Assembly: GCF_014201465.1 (NCBI RefSeq)
Contig: NZ_JACHEP010000002.1
Span: forward strand, 248,001 to 312,000
Length of the DNA: 64,000 bases
Source: Anoxybacteroides tepidamans
GTDB taxonomy: Bacteria > Bacillota > Bacilli > Bacillales > Anoxybacillaceae
Direction: 5' to 3'
The position numbers were made by a program, and so were the translations under genes. Positions 1 through 8,659 of the stretch are shown piece after piece (within the stretch, counting starts at the first letter, position 1; the number at the start of each line of letters is the position of its first letter). The notes under the pieces were generated by a model. It was not told the DNA's origin. It saw only the letters and a list, made by a program, of their open reading frames with translations, and did no database searches.

Positions 1-1484
1 AACCACACGTTAGAGCCGTATTGTCTAAATAAGTTCGATACGTGTTCAATCGTTTCATCTGTAATAATCGGCTCACCGTTTTCCGCATAAAAGACGGGAA
101 TCGGCACACCCCACGCGCGCTGACGGGAAATACACCAGTCGCCGCGGTCACGAATCATATTGTAAAGGCGAGTTTCTCCCCAAGCAGGCACCCATTTCGT
201 TTCGTGCACCGCTTTTAATAATTCGTCGCGAATTTTATCAATCGATGCAAACCATTGCGAAGTCGCTCGGAAAATCGTCGGTTGTTTCGTGCGCCAATCG
301 TGCGGGTACGAGTGCGTAATAAAGCTTAGCTTTAATAAAGCGCCGACTTCGTTCAATTTTTCCGTAATTGCTTTGTTCGCTTCATCATAAAAAAGCCCTG
401 CAAATCCGAGCGCTTCTTCCGTCATATATCCGCGCTCGTCGACCGGACAAAGCACCCCTAAACCGTATTTTTGCCCAACGATGAAGTCATCTTCCCCGTG
501 TCCTGGCGCAGTATGAACGCATCCTGTACCTGCGTCTGTCGTGACATGCTCTCCGCACACGACGAGCGAATCGCGATCGTAAAACGGATGCTTCGCCACA
601 ACGTACTCCAACTCTTTTCCTTTCAACGTTTTAACAACCGTTGTTTCTTCCCAACCGATTTCTTTTTTCACCGACTCAAGCAATGCTGAAGCAACTACAT
701 ATTTTGCTTGACCGACTTGAACGACGCTATATTCCAAATCAGGATGAACCGCGATCCCTAAGTTCGCCGGAATCGTCCAAGGAGTCGTCGTCCAAATGAC
801 GACTTTTTCATCGCCGTCAAGCACACCTTTTCCGTCTTTCACCGGAAACGCTACATAGATAGACGGGGAACGTTTATCTTTATATTCAATCTCCGCTTCC
901 GCCAACGCGGATTCGCTTGACGGAGACCAGTAGACAGGCTTCAATCCTTTATAAATCAAGCCCTTTTTCGCCATTTCGCCAAACACTTTAATTTGCTGTG
1001 CTTCATATTCCGGCTTTAGCGTAATGTACGGATTGTTCCAGTCACCGCGCACGCCGAGCCGCTTAAACTGCTGGCGCTGACTGTCAATTTGTTCATAGGC
1101 ATACTCCTCACAAAGTTTGCGGAACTCCGCCACGCTCATTTCTTTGCGGTTTACGCCTTTATTTTTCGTGAGCGCCGTTTCAATCGGCAAACCGTGCGTA
1201 TCCCAACCCGGAACATACGGTGCACAATAGCCGCTCATCGATTTATAGCGGACGATAAAGTCTTTTAAAATTTTGTTGAGCGCATGCCCCATATGAATAT
1301 CGCCGTTCGCATACGGAGGACCGTCATGCAATACAAACAATGGACGGCCTTTCGTACGCTCTTGCACTTTTCGATAAATGTCCATCTCTTCCCATTTTGC
1401 TTGAATTTGCGGTTCACGCTGCGGAAGATTTCCGCGCATTGGAAAATCTGTTTGTGGCATTAATAACGTGTCTTTATAGTCCAT
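1..1484 (-). CDS. ileS: Isoleucyl-tRNA synthetase, N-terminal part (cut by window edge)
   Basis: Charges tRNA-Ile with isoleucine in the cytoplasm. About 494 N-terminal codons are present and the frame runs open off the left edge, so no stop is seen. The class I nucleotide-binding signature appears as HMGH at residues 64-67, just after the DGPPYANGD stretch. Later residues include WTTTPWT, typical of the editing (CP1) domain of IleS. The KMSKS loop lies outside the window. The ATG at 1484 follows GGAGG with 8 nt spacing. The gene lies downstream of divIVA in the same direction and is preceded by a T-box leader with an isoleucine specifier codon, which independently supports the identification. 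Confidence 0.97.
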   Translation of the reverse strand, partial: MDYKDTLLMPQTDFPMRGNLPQREPQIQAKWEEMDIYRKVQERTKGRPLFVLHDGPPYANGDIHMGHALNKILKDFIVRYKSMSGYCAPYVPGWDTHGLPIETALTKNKGVNRKEMSVAEFRKLCEEYAYEQIDSQRQQFKRLGVRGDWNNPYITLKPEYEAQQIKVFGEMAKKGLIYKGLKPVYWSPSSESALAEAEIEYKDKRSPSIYVAFPVKDGKGVLDGDEKVVIWTTTPWTIPANLGIAVHPDLEYSVVQVGQAKYVVASALLESVKKEIGWEETTVVKTLKGKELEYVVAKHPFYDRDSLVVCGEHVTTDAGTGCVHTAPGHGEDDFIVGQKYGLGVLCPVDERGYMTEEALGFAGLFYDEANKAITEKLNEVGALLKLSFITHSYPHDWRTKQPTIFRATSQWFASIDKIRDELLKAVHETKWVPAWGETRLYNMIRDRGDWCISRQRAWGVPIPVFYAENGEPIITDETIEHVSNLFRQYGSNVW

Positions 1485-1514
1485 TCCTCATTCCTCCAAA
1501 TTTTTTATCAACAT

Positions 1515-1745
1515 AAAAAACCGTCCTCTCCCAAAAAGGGACGAGAACGGTCTCGCGGTACCACCCTTATTGACTATCCAAATAGTCCACTCTGCATTCG
1601 TAACGGGAATGACGCGCCATTGCCTACTTTTGTTCAGCATGGAACTCCAGGGTGATGTTCACTCTTTCGCTTATGCCGAGCTTCCACCATCCTCGGCTCG
1701 CTATCATAAGCATGTGAAAGAGCTACTGTCCCTTTCATCGTCAAT
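1515..1745 (-). promoter_or_regulatory. T-box riboswitch leader of ileS
   Basis: Read on the minus strand, the leader shows the standard T-box parts in order: a Stem I region beginning near 1742 with an AGTA bulge sequence, a specifier ATC (Ile) at 1656-1654 followed by ACCC, the conserved T-box AAGGGTGGTACCGCGAGA at 1568-1551, and a terminator hairpin with a T run at 1550-1515. Known T-box logic: uncharged tRNA-Ile pairs with the specifier and T-box, stabilises the antiterminator and allows ileS transcription. The isoleucine codon fits the gene directly downstream. Boundaries of Stem I are approximate. Confidence 0.95.
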
Positions 1746-1829
1746 TTATATGTCCATTTTACCTGTTATTAAGTCATGAATAATGTTCAACATATAAAAG
1801 ACATGAAAAATTGTTATGAAACATTATCG

Positions 1830-1910
1830 CTAAGCAATATTCCGCTTAACCGGATATAGCTCTACACCTTCTACTCCATTCGCAAACGCGTTTGGATATA
1901 CTTCTTTCAT
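1830..1910 (-). CDS. Possible 26-codon leader ORF upstream of the ileS T-box
   Basis: An ATG-to-TAG frame of 26 codons begins MKEVYPNAFANG and ends VKRNIA. It lies about 30 nt after the predicted ileS transcription start and about 90 nt before T-box Stem I. No good SD precedes it, so translation is doubtful, and I do not recognise the peptide. It could be a real leader peptide, a remnant of a lost gene or chance. The rest of the 488-nt gap between ileS and divIVA holds the T-box and the promoter. Confidence 0.25.
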   Translation of the reverse strand: MKEVYPNAFANGVEGVELYPVKRNIA

Positions 1911-1946
1911 GATCTGTATTTTGTATTAAAATGAACATTTATTTTG

Positions 1947-1976
1947 ATTATATGCGAAACGGGCAAAATTCGTCAA
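1947..1976 (-). promoter_or_regulatory. Predicted sigmaA promoter of ileS
   Basis: Minus-strand TTGACG (1976-1971), 18-nt spacer, TATAAT (1952-1947). The -35 box overlaps the divIVA stop codon. It would place the start of transcription near 1940, giving a leader of roughly 450 nt that includes the T-box. No better promoter was seen closer to Stem I. Confidence 0.6.
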
Positions 1977-2491
1977 GATTGGCTCATTTCTTCCTTTTCA
2001 TCTTCATCGATTTCAATGTCTTTGACTTCATATTCCATTAAATGATCCCAGTCGTCGTTGTTCAGCATTTCAAGCTGCGCTTCTACGAGCATGCGGAAGC
2101 GGGTGCGGAACACTTTCGACTGCCGTTTTAACTCTTCGATTTCAAGCGCGATTTTCCGCGATTTAGCGAGCGCTTCGCTAATGATGCGATCCGCATTTTT
2201 CTCCGCCTCTTTAATGATGAGTTTTGCCTCTTTTTGTGCGTTTCGTTTAACTTCTTCCGCTGTTTCTTGAGCGATTAAAATCGATTTATTTAATGTTTCT
2301 TCAATATTCGTAAAATAATTAAGCTTTTCCGTCAATTCCGCTACTTTTTCTTCAAGCTGTTTTTTTTCGCGAATAACCATTTCATAATCTTTAATCACTT
2401 GATCTAAAAATTCATTGACTTCATCTTCATCATAGCCGCGAAATCCTTTGCTGAATTCTTTATTATGAATATCTAATGGCGTTAAAGGCAC
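1973..2491 (-). CDS. divIVA: Cell-division site and pole protein DivIVA
   Basis: DivIVA is a coiled-coil scaffold that binds negatively curved membrane at septa and poles, where it recruits MinJ/MinCD and anchors the chromosome origin during sporulation. The 172-aa protein starts VPLTPLDIHNKEF and continues FRGYDEDEVNEFLDQV, the conserved lipid-binding N-terminal domain (residues ~1-60). A long heptad-rich, Glu/Lys-rich coiled coil follows to about residue 155, then an acidic tail. I chose the GTG at 2491 because GGAGGTG lies 6 nt upstream and the product then begins like the B. subtilis protein; a longer ATG frame at 2512 lacks this. It is the last gene of the ylm cluster. Confidence 0.96.
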   Translation of the reverse strand: MPLTPLDIHNKEFSKGFRGYDEDEVNEFLDQVIKDYEMVIREKKQLEEKVAELTEKLNYFTNIEETLNKSILIAQETAEEVKRNAQKEAKLIIKEAEKNADRIISEALAKSRKIALEIEELKRQSKVFRTRFRMLVEAQLEMLNNDDWDHLMEYEVKDIEIDEDEKEEMSQS

Positions 2492-2566
2492 GAATGCCAC
2501 CTCCGTCTGCATAATTCCTTTTTATTATCATTCGACATATTTCTGTGAATCCCTGCAACGATTCGA

Positions 2567-3346
2567 TTATTTTTGCGTTCCAACTTGAATGCGCCATCGA
2601 TCTTTTTTTGTTTTTCCATCGATCGCGATCATTTTCAAACGGCCTAGCCCGCGCGCAGAAAGCACATCCCCTTCTTTGCATTCTAAATGCGCTTGTTCGA
2701 CAACTTTCCAATTCACTTTGACAAGGCCGTTTTCGATGAGCGACTGTGCGTTTTGCCGCGATACGCCAAACACTTGCGATAAGACCGCATCAAGCCTTAA
2801 CGATGAAACGGTGACCGTCGCTTCCTTCCATTGTTCTTCAAGGACGATTATTTCGGTCAACGGCTTTTCTTCCAGTGAAATTTTTGTTTTTCCCACAGCG
2901 TGAAAGTGAAGGCGAGTGTAATCAGCGATTTCTTTTGCCACTATAAACTGAACACCTTCATCTTTTATTAAAATATCGCCGAACTTTCCGCGTTTTAAGC
3001 CGAGCGACATAAGCGAGCCTAATACTTGTCGGTGTTCAAGTGAGACAAATTTGCTCGGATAACGAACAGAAAAAAGCGTAAGAGCAAAATCTTCTTGTTC
3101 CGGTTGAAAATACGATGGATATAAAAGTGCCCTTTTACGTTCGACGAACGAAGCGCCGCCGAAAAATGAAAGATTCACTTCTTCATCGTTCCCGATCACA
3201 AGCCGAACGATTTCTTGTTCACGAGGATCAAGAAAATCGGTGAGCTTCGGACAATATTGCGCTTTGACAAACTCCCGCCATTGAAGCACTTGGTCAATAA
3301 AATGATGTTCTTCTTTGCGAAAATGTTGATATAGATTCATAGCCAT
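2567..3346 (-). CDS. ylmH: S4-domain RNA-binding protein YlmH
   Basis: About 259 aa. The C-terminal part holds an S4 RNA-binding domain (SSLRLDAVLSQVFGVSRQNA to about residue 240) with basic residues. The N-terminal region reads NLYQHFRKEEHHFIDQV. YlmH homologues bind the ribosome and have been linked to rescue of obstructed 50S subunits in Firmicutes. Here it sits between the YggT gene and divIVA, its usual place. Two in-frame ATGs are possible; AAGGTG lies only 2 nt from the first (3352) but 8 nt from the second (3346), so I use the second. A third ATG starts MNLYQHF. Confidence 0.92.
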   Translation of the reverse strand: MAMNLYQHFRKEEHHFIDQVLQWREFVKAQYCPKLTDFLDPREQEIVRLVIGNDEEVNLSFFGGASFVERKRALLYPSYFQPEQEDFALTLFSVRYPSKFVSLEHRQVLGSLMSLGLKRGKFGDILIKDEGVQFIVAKEIADYTRLHFHAVGKTKISLEEKPLTEIIVLEEQWKEATVTVSSLRLDAVLSQVFGVSRQNAQSLIENGLVKVNWKVVEQAHLECKEGDVLSARGLGRLKMIAIDGKTKKDRWRIQVGTQK

Positions 3347-3398
3347 TACCATTACACCTTCTCGTAAAGAAGGGAACCCTTGTGCCGGATTCCCTACA

Positions 3399-3662
3399 CT
3401 AATTCAACATGTTAAATAGCGCGTATAATCCCCTCGTCGCAAAGTTGAGCACAAATAGAGCCACAATTGGTGAAACGTCAATCATGCCAAGCGGTGGAAT
3501 GAAGCGGCGAAACGGCTCTAAATACGGCTCGCAAATCGCCGCTAACAGCTGGCCGATTTTCGTATCTCGCGCATTCGGAAACCATGACATTAAAATATAC
3601 ACGATCAACGCATAAGAATATATATCAATAATCGTTGTTAAAAACGTAAGCAAGCTATACAT
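3399..3662 (-). CDS. ylmG: YggT-family small membrane protein YlmG
   Basis: An 87-aa integral membrane protein of the YggT family with two hydrophobic segments, roughly residues 5-27 and 60-82. The connecting loop contains the family-typical YEPYLEPFRRFIPP-like stretch (here CEPYLEPFRRFIPP). The role is not firmly known; in Gram-positives the gene clusters with sepF and divIVA and has been linked to division or envelope distribution. The ATG at 3662 follows AGGTGG with 6 nt spacing, and that SD overlaps the end of sepF, so the two are probably translationally coupled. Confidence 0.93.
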   Translation of the reverse strand: MYSLLTFLTTIIDIYSYALIVYILMSWFPNARDTKIGQLLAAICEPYLEPFRRFIPPLGMIDVSPIVALFVLNFATRGLYALFNMLN

Positions 3663-3665
3663 ATG

Positions 3666-4103
3666 TTACCACCTTTTCATTGATGTCTCGTCTTCGGAAA
3701 CAACTGAAATCGAACCAGTGACATCGACATTATCAGGAGTGCACAAGAAAATTCTCGTACCAACTTGTTGAATGTCTCCGCCAATTGCATAAACCGTGCC
3801 GCTTAAAAAATCGACGATGCGTTTCGCCTGATCATGTTGAATTCGCTGCAAATTCACGACGACGGCGCGGCGGTTTTTTAAATGGTCGGCGATTTCTTGC
3901 GCCTCCGCATAAGCTCTTGGTTCAATAAGCACCACTTTCGACGATTTTTGCACGCTTTGCAAACTGACGACATTTTGCTTTGCCGTCCCTTTTCCTGCCG
4001 ATAGAGGAGAAGGTTCCTGCTCCTCCTCTTCTCCATATTCGTCTTCATATTCTTCATAATCTTCCTCTAAAAAATAATCTTTAAACTTTTTGATGAGTCC
4101 CAT
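3666..4103 (-). CDS. sepF: Septum protein SepF
   Basis: SepF anchors and bundles FtsZ filaments at the membrane and assists late septum assembly. The 145-aa protein starts [12 protein letters not shown], a short amphipathic membrane-binding helix. A strongly acidic linker ([16 protein letters not shown]) follows, then a C-terminal globular domain from about residue 60 with the conserved VVNLQRIQ and [14 protein letters not shown] motifs that pack against FtsZ. The ATG at 4103 has GGAGGTG 7 nt upstream and fits the family start; an upstream frame to 4136 would add 11 unconserved residues. It lies between ylmE and ylmG. Confidence 0.95.
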   Translation of the reverse strand: MGLIKKFKDYFLEEDYEEYEDEYGEEEEQEPSPLSAGKGTAKQNVVSLQSVQKSSKVVLIEPRAYAEAQEIADHLKNRRAVVVNLQRIQHDQAKRIVDFLSGTVYAIGGDIQQVGTRIFLCTPDNVDVTGSISVVSEDETSMKRW

Positions 4104-4119
4104 ATTTCTACACCTCCTA

Positions 4120-4794
4120 TCATTCATTTCCAACAAGCGATGTTCCTAGCCGAATAAACGTTGCTCCTTCTTCGATTGCAATGACGTAATCGTTCGACAT
4201 TCCCATCGATAATTCAGTGCACGGAGCGTTCGGAATATGTAATGCTTGTACATGTTGCTGCAATGTTTTCAATTGCCGAAAACATTGCCGAAGGAACGCT
4301 TCATCATCCGTATATGGTGCCATTGTCATCAGCCCCACCACTTCAATTTTTGAAAAATCACGTAACTGTTCAATAAACGGAATCACTTCATCTTTCGACA
4401 AGCCATGTTTCGTTTCTTCTCCTGAAACGTTCACTTGCACAAAACATTTGATTCGTTTTGCTGCCCGCTTCTCGATTTCATGTGCGAGCGACAGACGGTC
4501 AAGCGAGTGAATATAATCGACTTTATCAATGACATTTTTCACTTTGCGCGACTGCAACGTTCCAATAAAATGCCATATCGCTTCTCGCCCTATTGCTTCA
4601 TATTTTTGCAACAGCCCATCATCGCGATTTTCTCCTAAATCTGTAATTCCCGCAGCTAGTGCTTCTTTTGCCCGTTCGATACTTACGTATTTCGTTACCG
4701 CAATGATACGAATGCCAGCAGGATCACGGCCAACTCGTTTGCATGCTGCTTCGATGTTGTCACGAATAATCGCTAAATGATCGCGAACGGACAT
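4120..4794 (-). CDS. ylmE: PLP-homeostasis protein YlmE (YggS/PLPBP family)
   Basis: A 224-aa protein of the YggS/PROSC family, a single TIM-barrel fold resembling the N-terminal domain of alanine racemase. It binds pyridoxal 5'-phosphate without known catalysis and buffers cellular PLP. The expected Schiff-base lysine lies in [11 protein letters not shown] (Lys about residue 36). Family motifs GENRDD and [11 protein letters not shown] follow, with a C-terminal LSMGMSNDY and RLGTSLVG. The position between ylmD and sepF is the normal Firmicutes order. The start ATG at 4794 is one base before the ylmD stop region, so the pair is tightly packed. Confidence 0.93.
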   Translation of the reverse strand: MSVRDHLAIIRDNIEAACKRVGRDPAGIRIIAVTKYVSIERAKEALAAGITDLGENRDDGLLQKYEAIGREAIWHFIGTLQSRKVKNVIDKVDYIHSLDRLSLAHEIEKRAAKRIKCFVQVNVSGEETKHGLSKDEVIPFIEQLRDFSKIEVVGLMTMAPYTDDEAFLRQCFRQLKTLQQHVQALHIPNAPCTELSMGMSNDYVIAIEEGATFIRLGTSLVGNE

Positions 4795-4795
4795 G

Positions 4796-5608
4796 TCACT
4801 CCTCCTTCCTGCCGATAAACGCCATCATTCTTCCAGTTCGGCCGTTGTCGCGGCGATGCGAGAAAAACACATTTGCCGCACAGCTCGTGCAATAATTTGA
4901 CACTTTAATGTGTTGTTCGCGCACTCCTTCTTTTATAAGTAATAGCCGATTCAGCTCTTTTAAATCAAGAGCATATTGTCCTACGCTTATTTCACGATAA
5001 GGAAGCACTTCTTTTGCCCCTAACACTTTTTCCGCCGCATCGACGACGCGGTCATCGACAATATAACAACAAAAACCAATCGATGGACCGATCGCGACAA
5101 CAATATCCTCAAGCGGAATATGTTCCCGTTCATGCCAAAGCCGAACCATTTCCCCCGCGATGTTTTTGGCCGTTCCTTTCCATCCCGCATGAGCAATGCC
5201 AATCATTCCATGTTTAGGAGCAGCAAAATAAAGAGGCACGCAATCTGCAAAACATAACGCTAATAAAAGTCCTGTTTCATTCGTATATAATCCGTCCGTA
5301 TGAGCAATCGCCGTATTGAGATGCCATACCCCTTTTCCCGCATCGCGTTTCGTTACTTTTTCAATACGTGAATCATGTGTTTGCTCACAACAAACCCAGC
5401 TTTCAAGCGGAAACTGCAATAATTGCGCTAATTTCTGACGATTGCGCTCGACAAACGGTTCGGCATCGCCGACGTGCAAGCCGAGATTAAACGTCGCAAA
5501 CGGCGATTCGCTAAAGCCTCCGTGTTTCGTTGTAAAGCCGGCGGCCACATTCGGCCAGTCTGTTAACATTAGCAGCTCCTCGCCAACTGGATGAAAAATT
5601 TCCGACAT
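4796..5608 (-). CDS. ylmD: Purine-nucleoside phosphorylase/laccase-domain protein YlmD
   Basis: A 270-aa member of the YfiH/YlmD family, once annotated as multicopper polyphenol oxidase. Homologues act on purine nucleosides and have a Zn site of His/Cys. Visible motifs: [10 protein letters not shown] near the N terminus, [14 protein letters not shown], the invariant IAHAGWKGT and a C-terminal [13 protein letters not shown]. The start is ambiguous between 5617 (MTRM) and 5608; AAGAGG lies 9 nt before the second ATG, which I chose. It is the first gene of the ylmD-ylmE-sepF-ylmG-ylmH-divIVA run, probably served by the extended -10 promoter at 5650. Confidence 0.93.
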   Translation of the reverse strand: MSEIFHPVGEELLMLTDWPNVAAGFTTKHGGFSESPFATFNLGLHVGDAEPFVERNRQKLAQLLQFPLESWVCCEQTHDSRIEKVTKRDAGKGVWHLNTAIAHTDGLYTNETGLLLALCFADCVPLYFAAPKHGMIGIAHAGWKGTAKNIAGEMVRLWHEREHIPLEDIVVAIGPSIGFCCYIVDDRVVDAAEKVLGAKEVLPYREISVGQYALDLKELNRLLLIKEGVREQHIKVSNYCTSCAANVFFSHRRDNGRTGRMMAFIGRKEE

Positions 5609-5649
5609 CCTCGTCATCCTCTTTGTAGATTTTTATCACTTTTTTTCCT

Positions 5650-5658
5650 ATTTTATCA
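5650..5658 (-). promoter_or_regulatory. Candidate extended -10 promoter before ylmD
   Basis: Minus-strand TGATAAAAT (TG-A-TAAAAT) lies about 42 nt upstream of the ylmD start, in the gap after the ylmC stop. The -35 region is weak. It is the only promoter-like element I see that could serve the ylmD-to-divIVA run. Confidence 0.4.
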
Positions 5659-5686
5659 TAGATTGCTTACAGATGATAATTATTAT

Positions 5687-5929
5687 TTATTCACTTTCAT
5701 TTAAACGAACTAAAATGACATCAGTTCCGATTTTTACGATGTTGCGCCACGGTATGACCGTTTCTTCTTCACGGCCAAAAAGCCCGAGCACTTTTCCTGC
5801 TCCTAAAATAATAAGCGATTCAATTTGTCCTGTCTGCAAATTGATATCAATGTCACCAATATTCCCTAATTTTTTTCCGTTTGCTACATTTACCACATCT
5901 TTCGTTTGAAATTCGGAAATTTTAATCAT
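5687..5929 (-). CDS. ylmC: PRC-barrel protein of the YlmC/YmxH family
   Basis: An 80-aa PRC-barrel protein: KISEFQTKDVVNVANGKKLG, GDIDINLQTGQIESLII and IPWRNIVKIGTDVILV are the usual beta-strand motifs. In B. subtilis ylmC lies next to sigG and its YmxH paralogue is sporulation-associated; a molecular role is not established. The start at 5929 (MIKISEF) follows GGGAGGA with 6 nt spacing; the upstream in-frame ATG at 5953 has no such site. It follows sigG in the same direction but is separated from it by a strong terminator, so it probably has its own promoter. Confidence 0.9.
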   Translation of the reverse strand: MIKISEFQTKDVVNVANGKKLGNIGDIDINLQTGQIESLIILGAGKVLGLFGREEETVIPWRNIVKIGTDVILVRLNESE

Positions 5930-5994
5930 CGCAAGTCCTCCCGCTTTTATCATCTTCTAATTCACTATATGACATGTTCGCCGTGACCTTTCCG

Positions 5995-6028
5995 AAAAAA
6001 AAGAGTTGCTCGCGATAGAACAACTCTT
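5995..6028 (-). terminator. Intrinsic terminator after sigG
   Basis: Inverted repeat AAGAGTTGYTC (one pair differs) with a 6-nt loop, followed on the minus strand by a run of about eight T. It begins at the sigG stop codon and separates sigG from ylmC. Confidence 0.85.
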
Positions 6029-6807
6029 CATACTTGAATATTTTTATTCATTTGGCGAATAGCCGCTTTTTCTAAACGCGACACTTGCGCTTGCGAGATG
6101 CCGATTTCTTCGGCCACTTCCATTTGCGTTTTTCCTTGAAAAAAACGTTTGCGAATAATCATTTTTTCTCGTTCATTCAAGCGGCGCAACCCTTCTTTTA
6201 AAGCGATTTCTTCAATCCATTGACTGTCACGGTTTTTTTCATCGCTTAATTGGTCCATCACATAAATCGGGTCTCCTCCATCGTTATAAATCGGTTCAAA
6301 TAACGAAATCGGATCTTGAATCGCATCAAGCGCAAACACGACCTCTTCGTGCGGCACGCCAAGTACGTTCGCGATTTCTTCAGCGGTCGGCTCTTTCGCC
6401 GTTTCCCCCATTAATTTTTCACGCACTTGTAACGCTTTGTAAGCAATGTCACGCAATGAACGTGACACACGGATTGGGTTGTTGTCGCGCAAATAGCGAC
6501 GAATTTCACCGATAATCATTGGTACAGCATACGTGGAAAATCTAACGTTCTGGCTTAAATCAAAATTATCAATCGATTTCATAAGTCCGATACAACCGAC
6601 TTGAAACAAGTCATCGACAAATTCTCCGCGGTTATTAAAACGTTGAATGACGCTTAACACAAGGCGCAAGTTCCCATTTACAAGCTTTTCCCTCGCTTCT
6701 AAATCTCCTTCATGCATTCGCTTAAACAGTTCTCGCATTTCCTCGTTTTTTAATACTGGAAGCTTTGATGTATCCACACCGCAAATTTCTACTTTGTTTC
6801 TTGTCAA
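6028..6807 (-). CDS. sigG: Forespore sigma factor sigmaG
   Basis: RNA polymerase sigma factor for late forespore transcription (ssp genes, spoVA, germination receptors). The 259-aa protein begins with RNKVEICGVDTSKLPVL, a near-exact sigmaG signature that also binds anti-sigma CsfB/SpoIIAB. Region 2 (NGNLRLVLSVIQRF, DLFQVGCIGLMKSIDNFD, RFSTYAVPMIIGEIRR) and the region 4 helix-turn-helix (KTQMEVAEEIGISQAQVSRLE) are intact. I take the TTG at 6807 as start: GGAGGG lies 6-7 nt upstream and the product then matches the B. subtilis length (260 aa). It follows sigE in the same direction, as usual. Confidence 0.96.
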   Translation of the reverse strand: MTRNKVEICGVDTSKLPVLKNEEMRELFKRMHEGDLEAREKLVNGNLRLVLSVIQRFNNRGEFVDDLFQVGCIGLMKSIDNFDLSQNVRFSTYAVPMIIGEIRRYLRDNNPIRVSRSLRDIAYKALQVREKLMGETAKEPTAEEIANVLGVPHEEVVFALDAIQDPISLFEPIYNDGGDPIYVMDQLSDEKNRDSQWIEEIALKEGLRRLNEREKMIIRKRFFQGKTQMEVAEEIGISQAQVSRLEKAAIRQMNKNIQV

Positions 6808-6823
6808 GTCTTTCCCTCCCATC

Positions 6824-6853
6824 AGGAGATGCTGTCAATGTTCAGTATCTCCT
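6824..6853 (-). other. Inverted repeat just upstream of the sigG ribosome-binding site
   Basis: GGAGATACTG and CAGCATCTCC form an 11-bp stem with one mismatch and an 8-nt loop, ending a few bases before the sigG SD. In mRNA reading through from sigE it would fold next to the SD and could hinder translation. Its left arm coincides with the -10 of the predicted sigmaF/G promoter, so transcripts from that promoter would lack a complete stem. Confidence 0.65.
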
Positions 6854-6871
6854 CAGGGAGGAAAAATATGC
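6844..6871 (-). promoter_or_regulatory. Predicted sigmaF/sigmaG promoter of sigG
   Basis: Minus-strand GCATA (-35), 14 nt, GGAGATACT (-10). This resembles the sigmaF pattern GYATA ... GGNNANNNT and, with other spacing, the sigmaG pattern. Known biology: sigG is switched on in the forespore by sigmaF and then by itself. The site lies 37-64 nt upstream of the TTG start. Confidence 0.55.
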
Positions 6872-6887
6872 ACATATCCAATGCATG

Positions 6888-6908
6888 AAAAAAGGGACAG
6901 TGCGCCCC
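6888..6908 (-). terminator. Weak terminator-like hairpin between sigE and sigG
   Basis: GGGGC-GCACT-GTCCC followed by six T on the minus strand, starting 3 nt after the sigE stop. The stem is only 5 bp with one G-T pair, so partial read-through from sigE into sigG is expected. Confidence 0.5.
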
Positions 6909-6911
6909 TCA

Positions 6912-7631
6912 TTACATCATTTTGTTAAATTCTTTACGCAATCGTTTAATAATCCGCTTCTCTAGACGTGATATGTACGATTGCGATATCCCAAGCAAAT
7001 CGGCTACATCCTTTTGTGTTTTTTCTTCCCCGCCGGAAAGGCCAAAGCGAAGTTCCATAATTTGTTTTTCACGATCGCTTAATTGCCGAAGTGCATTCAG
7101 CAAAAGGTGGCGATCGACATCTGCTTCTAAGTCTTTCGTAATAACATCATCTTCTGTACCGAGCACATCTGACAGCAGCAGCTCATTTCCATCCCAGTCG
7201 ATATTAAGCGGTTCATCGAACGATACTTCTGATCGCACTTTATTATTGCGCCGCAAGTACATTAATATTTCATTTTCAATACAGCGGGAAGCGTAAGTCG
7301 CTAACTTAATCTTTTTGTCAGGATTAAACGTATTGACGGCTTTAATAAGCCCAATTGTGCCGATGCTAATTAAATCTTCAATGTTGATGCCGGTGTTTTC
7401 AAATTTCCGCGCAATGTAAACGACAAGGCGCAAATTTCTCTCAATCAACATCGAACGGGCCGTTTCATCTCCTAACGGAAGCTTTTGCAGCAACATCTCT
7501 TCTTCTTCTTTTGTAAGCGGCGGCGGCAATGCTTCGCTCCCGCCGATATAATAAATTTCATCGGTCTTGATCCCTAGCTTCATTAACAGCTTATGCCATA
7601 AATAAATGAGGCGAAGCTTCCACACTTTCAC
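6912..7631 (-). CDS. sigE: Mother-cell sigma factor, pro-sigmaE
   Basis: Early mother-cell sigma factor made as an inactive precursor. The 239-aa protein has the pro-sequence [18 protein letters not shown] followed by [16 protein letters not shown]; the junction around residues 27-29 is where SpoIIGA cleaves the B. subtilis protein. Region 2 ([31 protein letters not shown]) and region 4 ([21 protein letters not shown]) are complete. The GTG at 7631 follows GGGGG with 6 nt spacing. It lies directly downstream of spoIIGA, giving the classic spoIIG operon, and upstream of sigG. Confidence 0.97.
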   Translation of the reverse strand: MKVWKLRLIYLWHKLLMKLGIKTDEIYYIGGSEALPPPLTKEEEEMLLQKLPLGDETARSMLIERNLRLVVYIARKFENTGINIEDLISIGTIGLIKAVNTFNPDKKIKLATYASRCIENEILMYLRRNNKVRSEVSFDEPLNIDWDGNELLLSDVLGTEDDVITKDLEADVDRHLLLNALRQLSDREKQIMELRFGLSGGEEKTQKDVADLLGISQSYISRLEKRIIKRLRKEFNKMM

Positions 7632-7682
7632 GAAAATCCCCCTTCTAATTTAGTTAAAAATGCGTATGATATAGTAACAAAC

Positions 7683-8609
7683 TTATGAAGCACTTATCCG
7701 TTTTCCTGTCTGGATCATTTTCGGATGTATAATACATTGATACTCTCCATCTGTTGATAAGCTCATTTCATTCAATCCAACGAGCCCTTTTGATACGTTG
7801 AGCCACTGCGCTTCATAACAAATCATCATTCGGTCTGGTTTTACCGCTAGTAAAAACCGCTGTTCTTTGCCGATGACACGATAAGGAATGAGGCGCAATC
7901 GATGTGACCATTTTCCAATCTGTTCATCATATAAAGAGGTTAAACCGTTCTGTAATTTCATAATTTCGAACAATGAGGGCGGCAAAACATCTTTCATTTC
8001 ATCTGCGCTAACGATCATGACAGGAGTTTTAGTTATCGGATCATAAAGTTGATTGCCGCTATCGATGAGTCCTTTTAACGAAATAGACACCCCATCAAAC
8101 GCAAGCATCACGTCTACAATGCTATCAAAGCGTATTTTTTTCTCACGAATGCCATCGATCCGTTTTCGCGAAAATAACCATAAGATCGGAAAGCCGATTA
8201 AGACGAATAGCCAGCTGACAGGATCTCCTGTTCCAAATGAGTATGTCGTAAGCGTTCCTTTTGTCATTTGTATTTCGTTTTGTAAAAAGTAGTGAACGGC
8301 TATCAATCCCCCTCCGACCATAAAGGTAGCAAAATAAAAAGTAAATAAATTCTCCAAAAAATAGCGAAAACGTTTAAATCCAAATGAAATGAAAACGATA
8401 AGAATCGAAAAAAGCAGTTTGATAAACGGCTGCTGAACATATAACGAAAACGGAGTAAACATGAGTAGCACCATCAAAGAACCTATTAAAGCTCCTGCGG
8501 CCATCCTCCACCATATGATATTCCTTTTTAACATAACCGCCGTCAACCAAAGCAATAATCCATCAAAGCAAAAATTTAGCAGCCAGATGACATCTAAATA
8601 CACCGTCAA
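7683..8609 (-). CDS. spoIIGA: Sporulation sigma-E factor-processing protease SpoIIGA
   Basis: Membrane aspartic protease that matures pro-sigmaE in response to SpoIIR from the forespore. The 308-aa product has about five hydrophobic segments in its first ~150 residues (VYLDVIWLLNFCFDGLLLWL is the first) and a cytoplasmic C-terminal protease domain containing GLIDSGNQLYDPITKTPV, where D-S-G is the aspartic-protease-like active site. The TTG at 8609 has AAGGAGG 8 nt upstream and gives the B. subtilis length (309 aa); the longer ATG frame at 8768 adds 53 unrelated residues and crosses the promoter. It is first in the spoIIGA-sigE operon. Confidence 0.95.
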   Translation of the reverse strand: MTVYLDVIWLLNFCFDGLLLWLTAVMLKRNIIWWRMAAGALIGSLMVLLMFTPFSLYVQQPFIKLLFSILIVFISFGFKRFRYFLENLFTFYFATFMVGGGLIAVHYFLQNEIQMTKGTLTTYSFGTGDPVSWLFVLIGFPILWLFSRKRIDGIREKKIRFDSIVDVMLAFDGVSISLKGLIDSGNQLYDPITKTPVMIVSADEMKDVLPPSLFEIMKLQNGLTSLYDEQIGKWSHRLRLIPYRVIGKEQRFLLAVKPDRMMICYEAQWLNVSKGLVGLNEMSLSTDGEYQCIIHPKMIQTGKRISAS

Positions 8610-8659
8610 TCCAATAGCCTCCTTTTTATAAGGAACAGAGCCAAGCAATTTCTGAAAAT

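Noticed and set aside
1570-1779. A 69-codon plus-strand frame upstream of ileS
   Set aside because: It is the complement of the T-box leader RNA.
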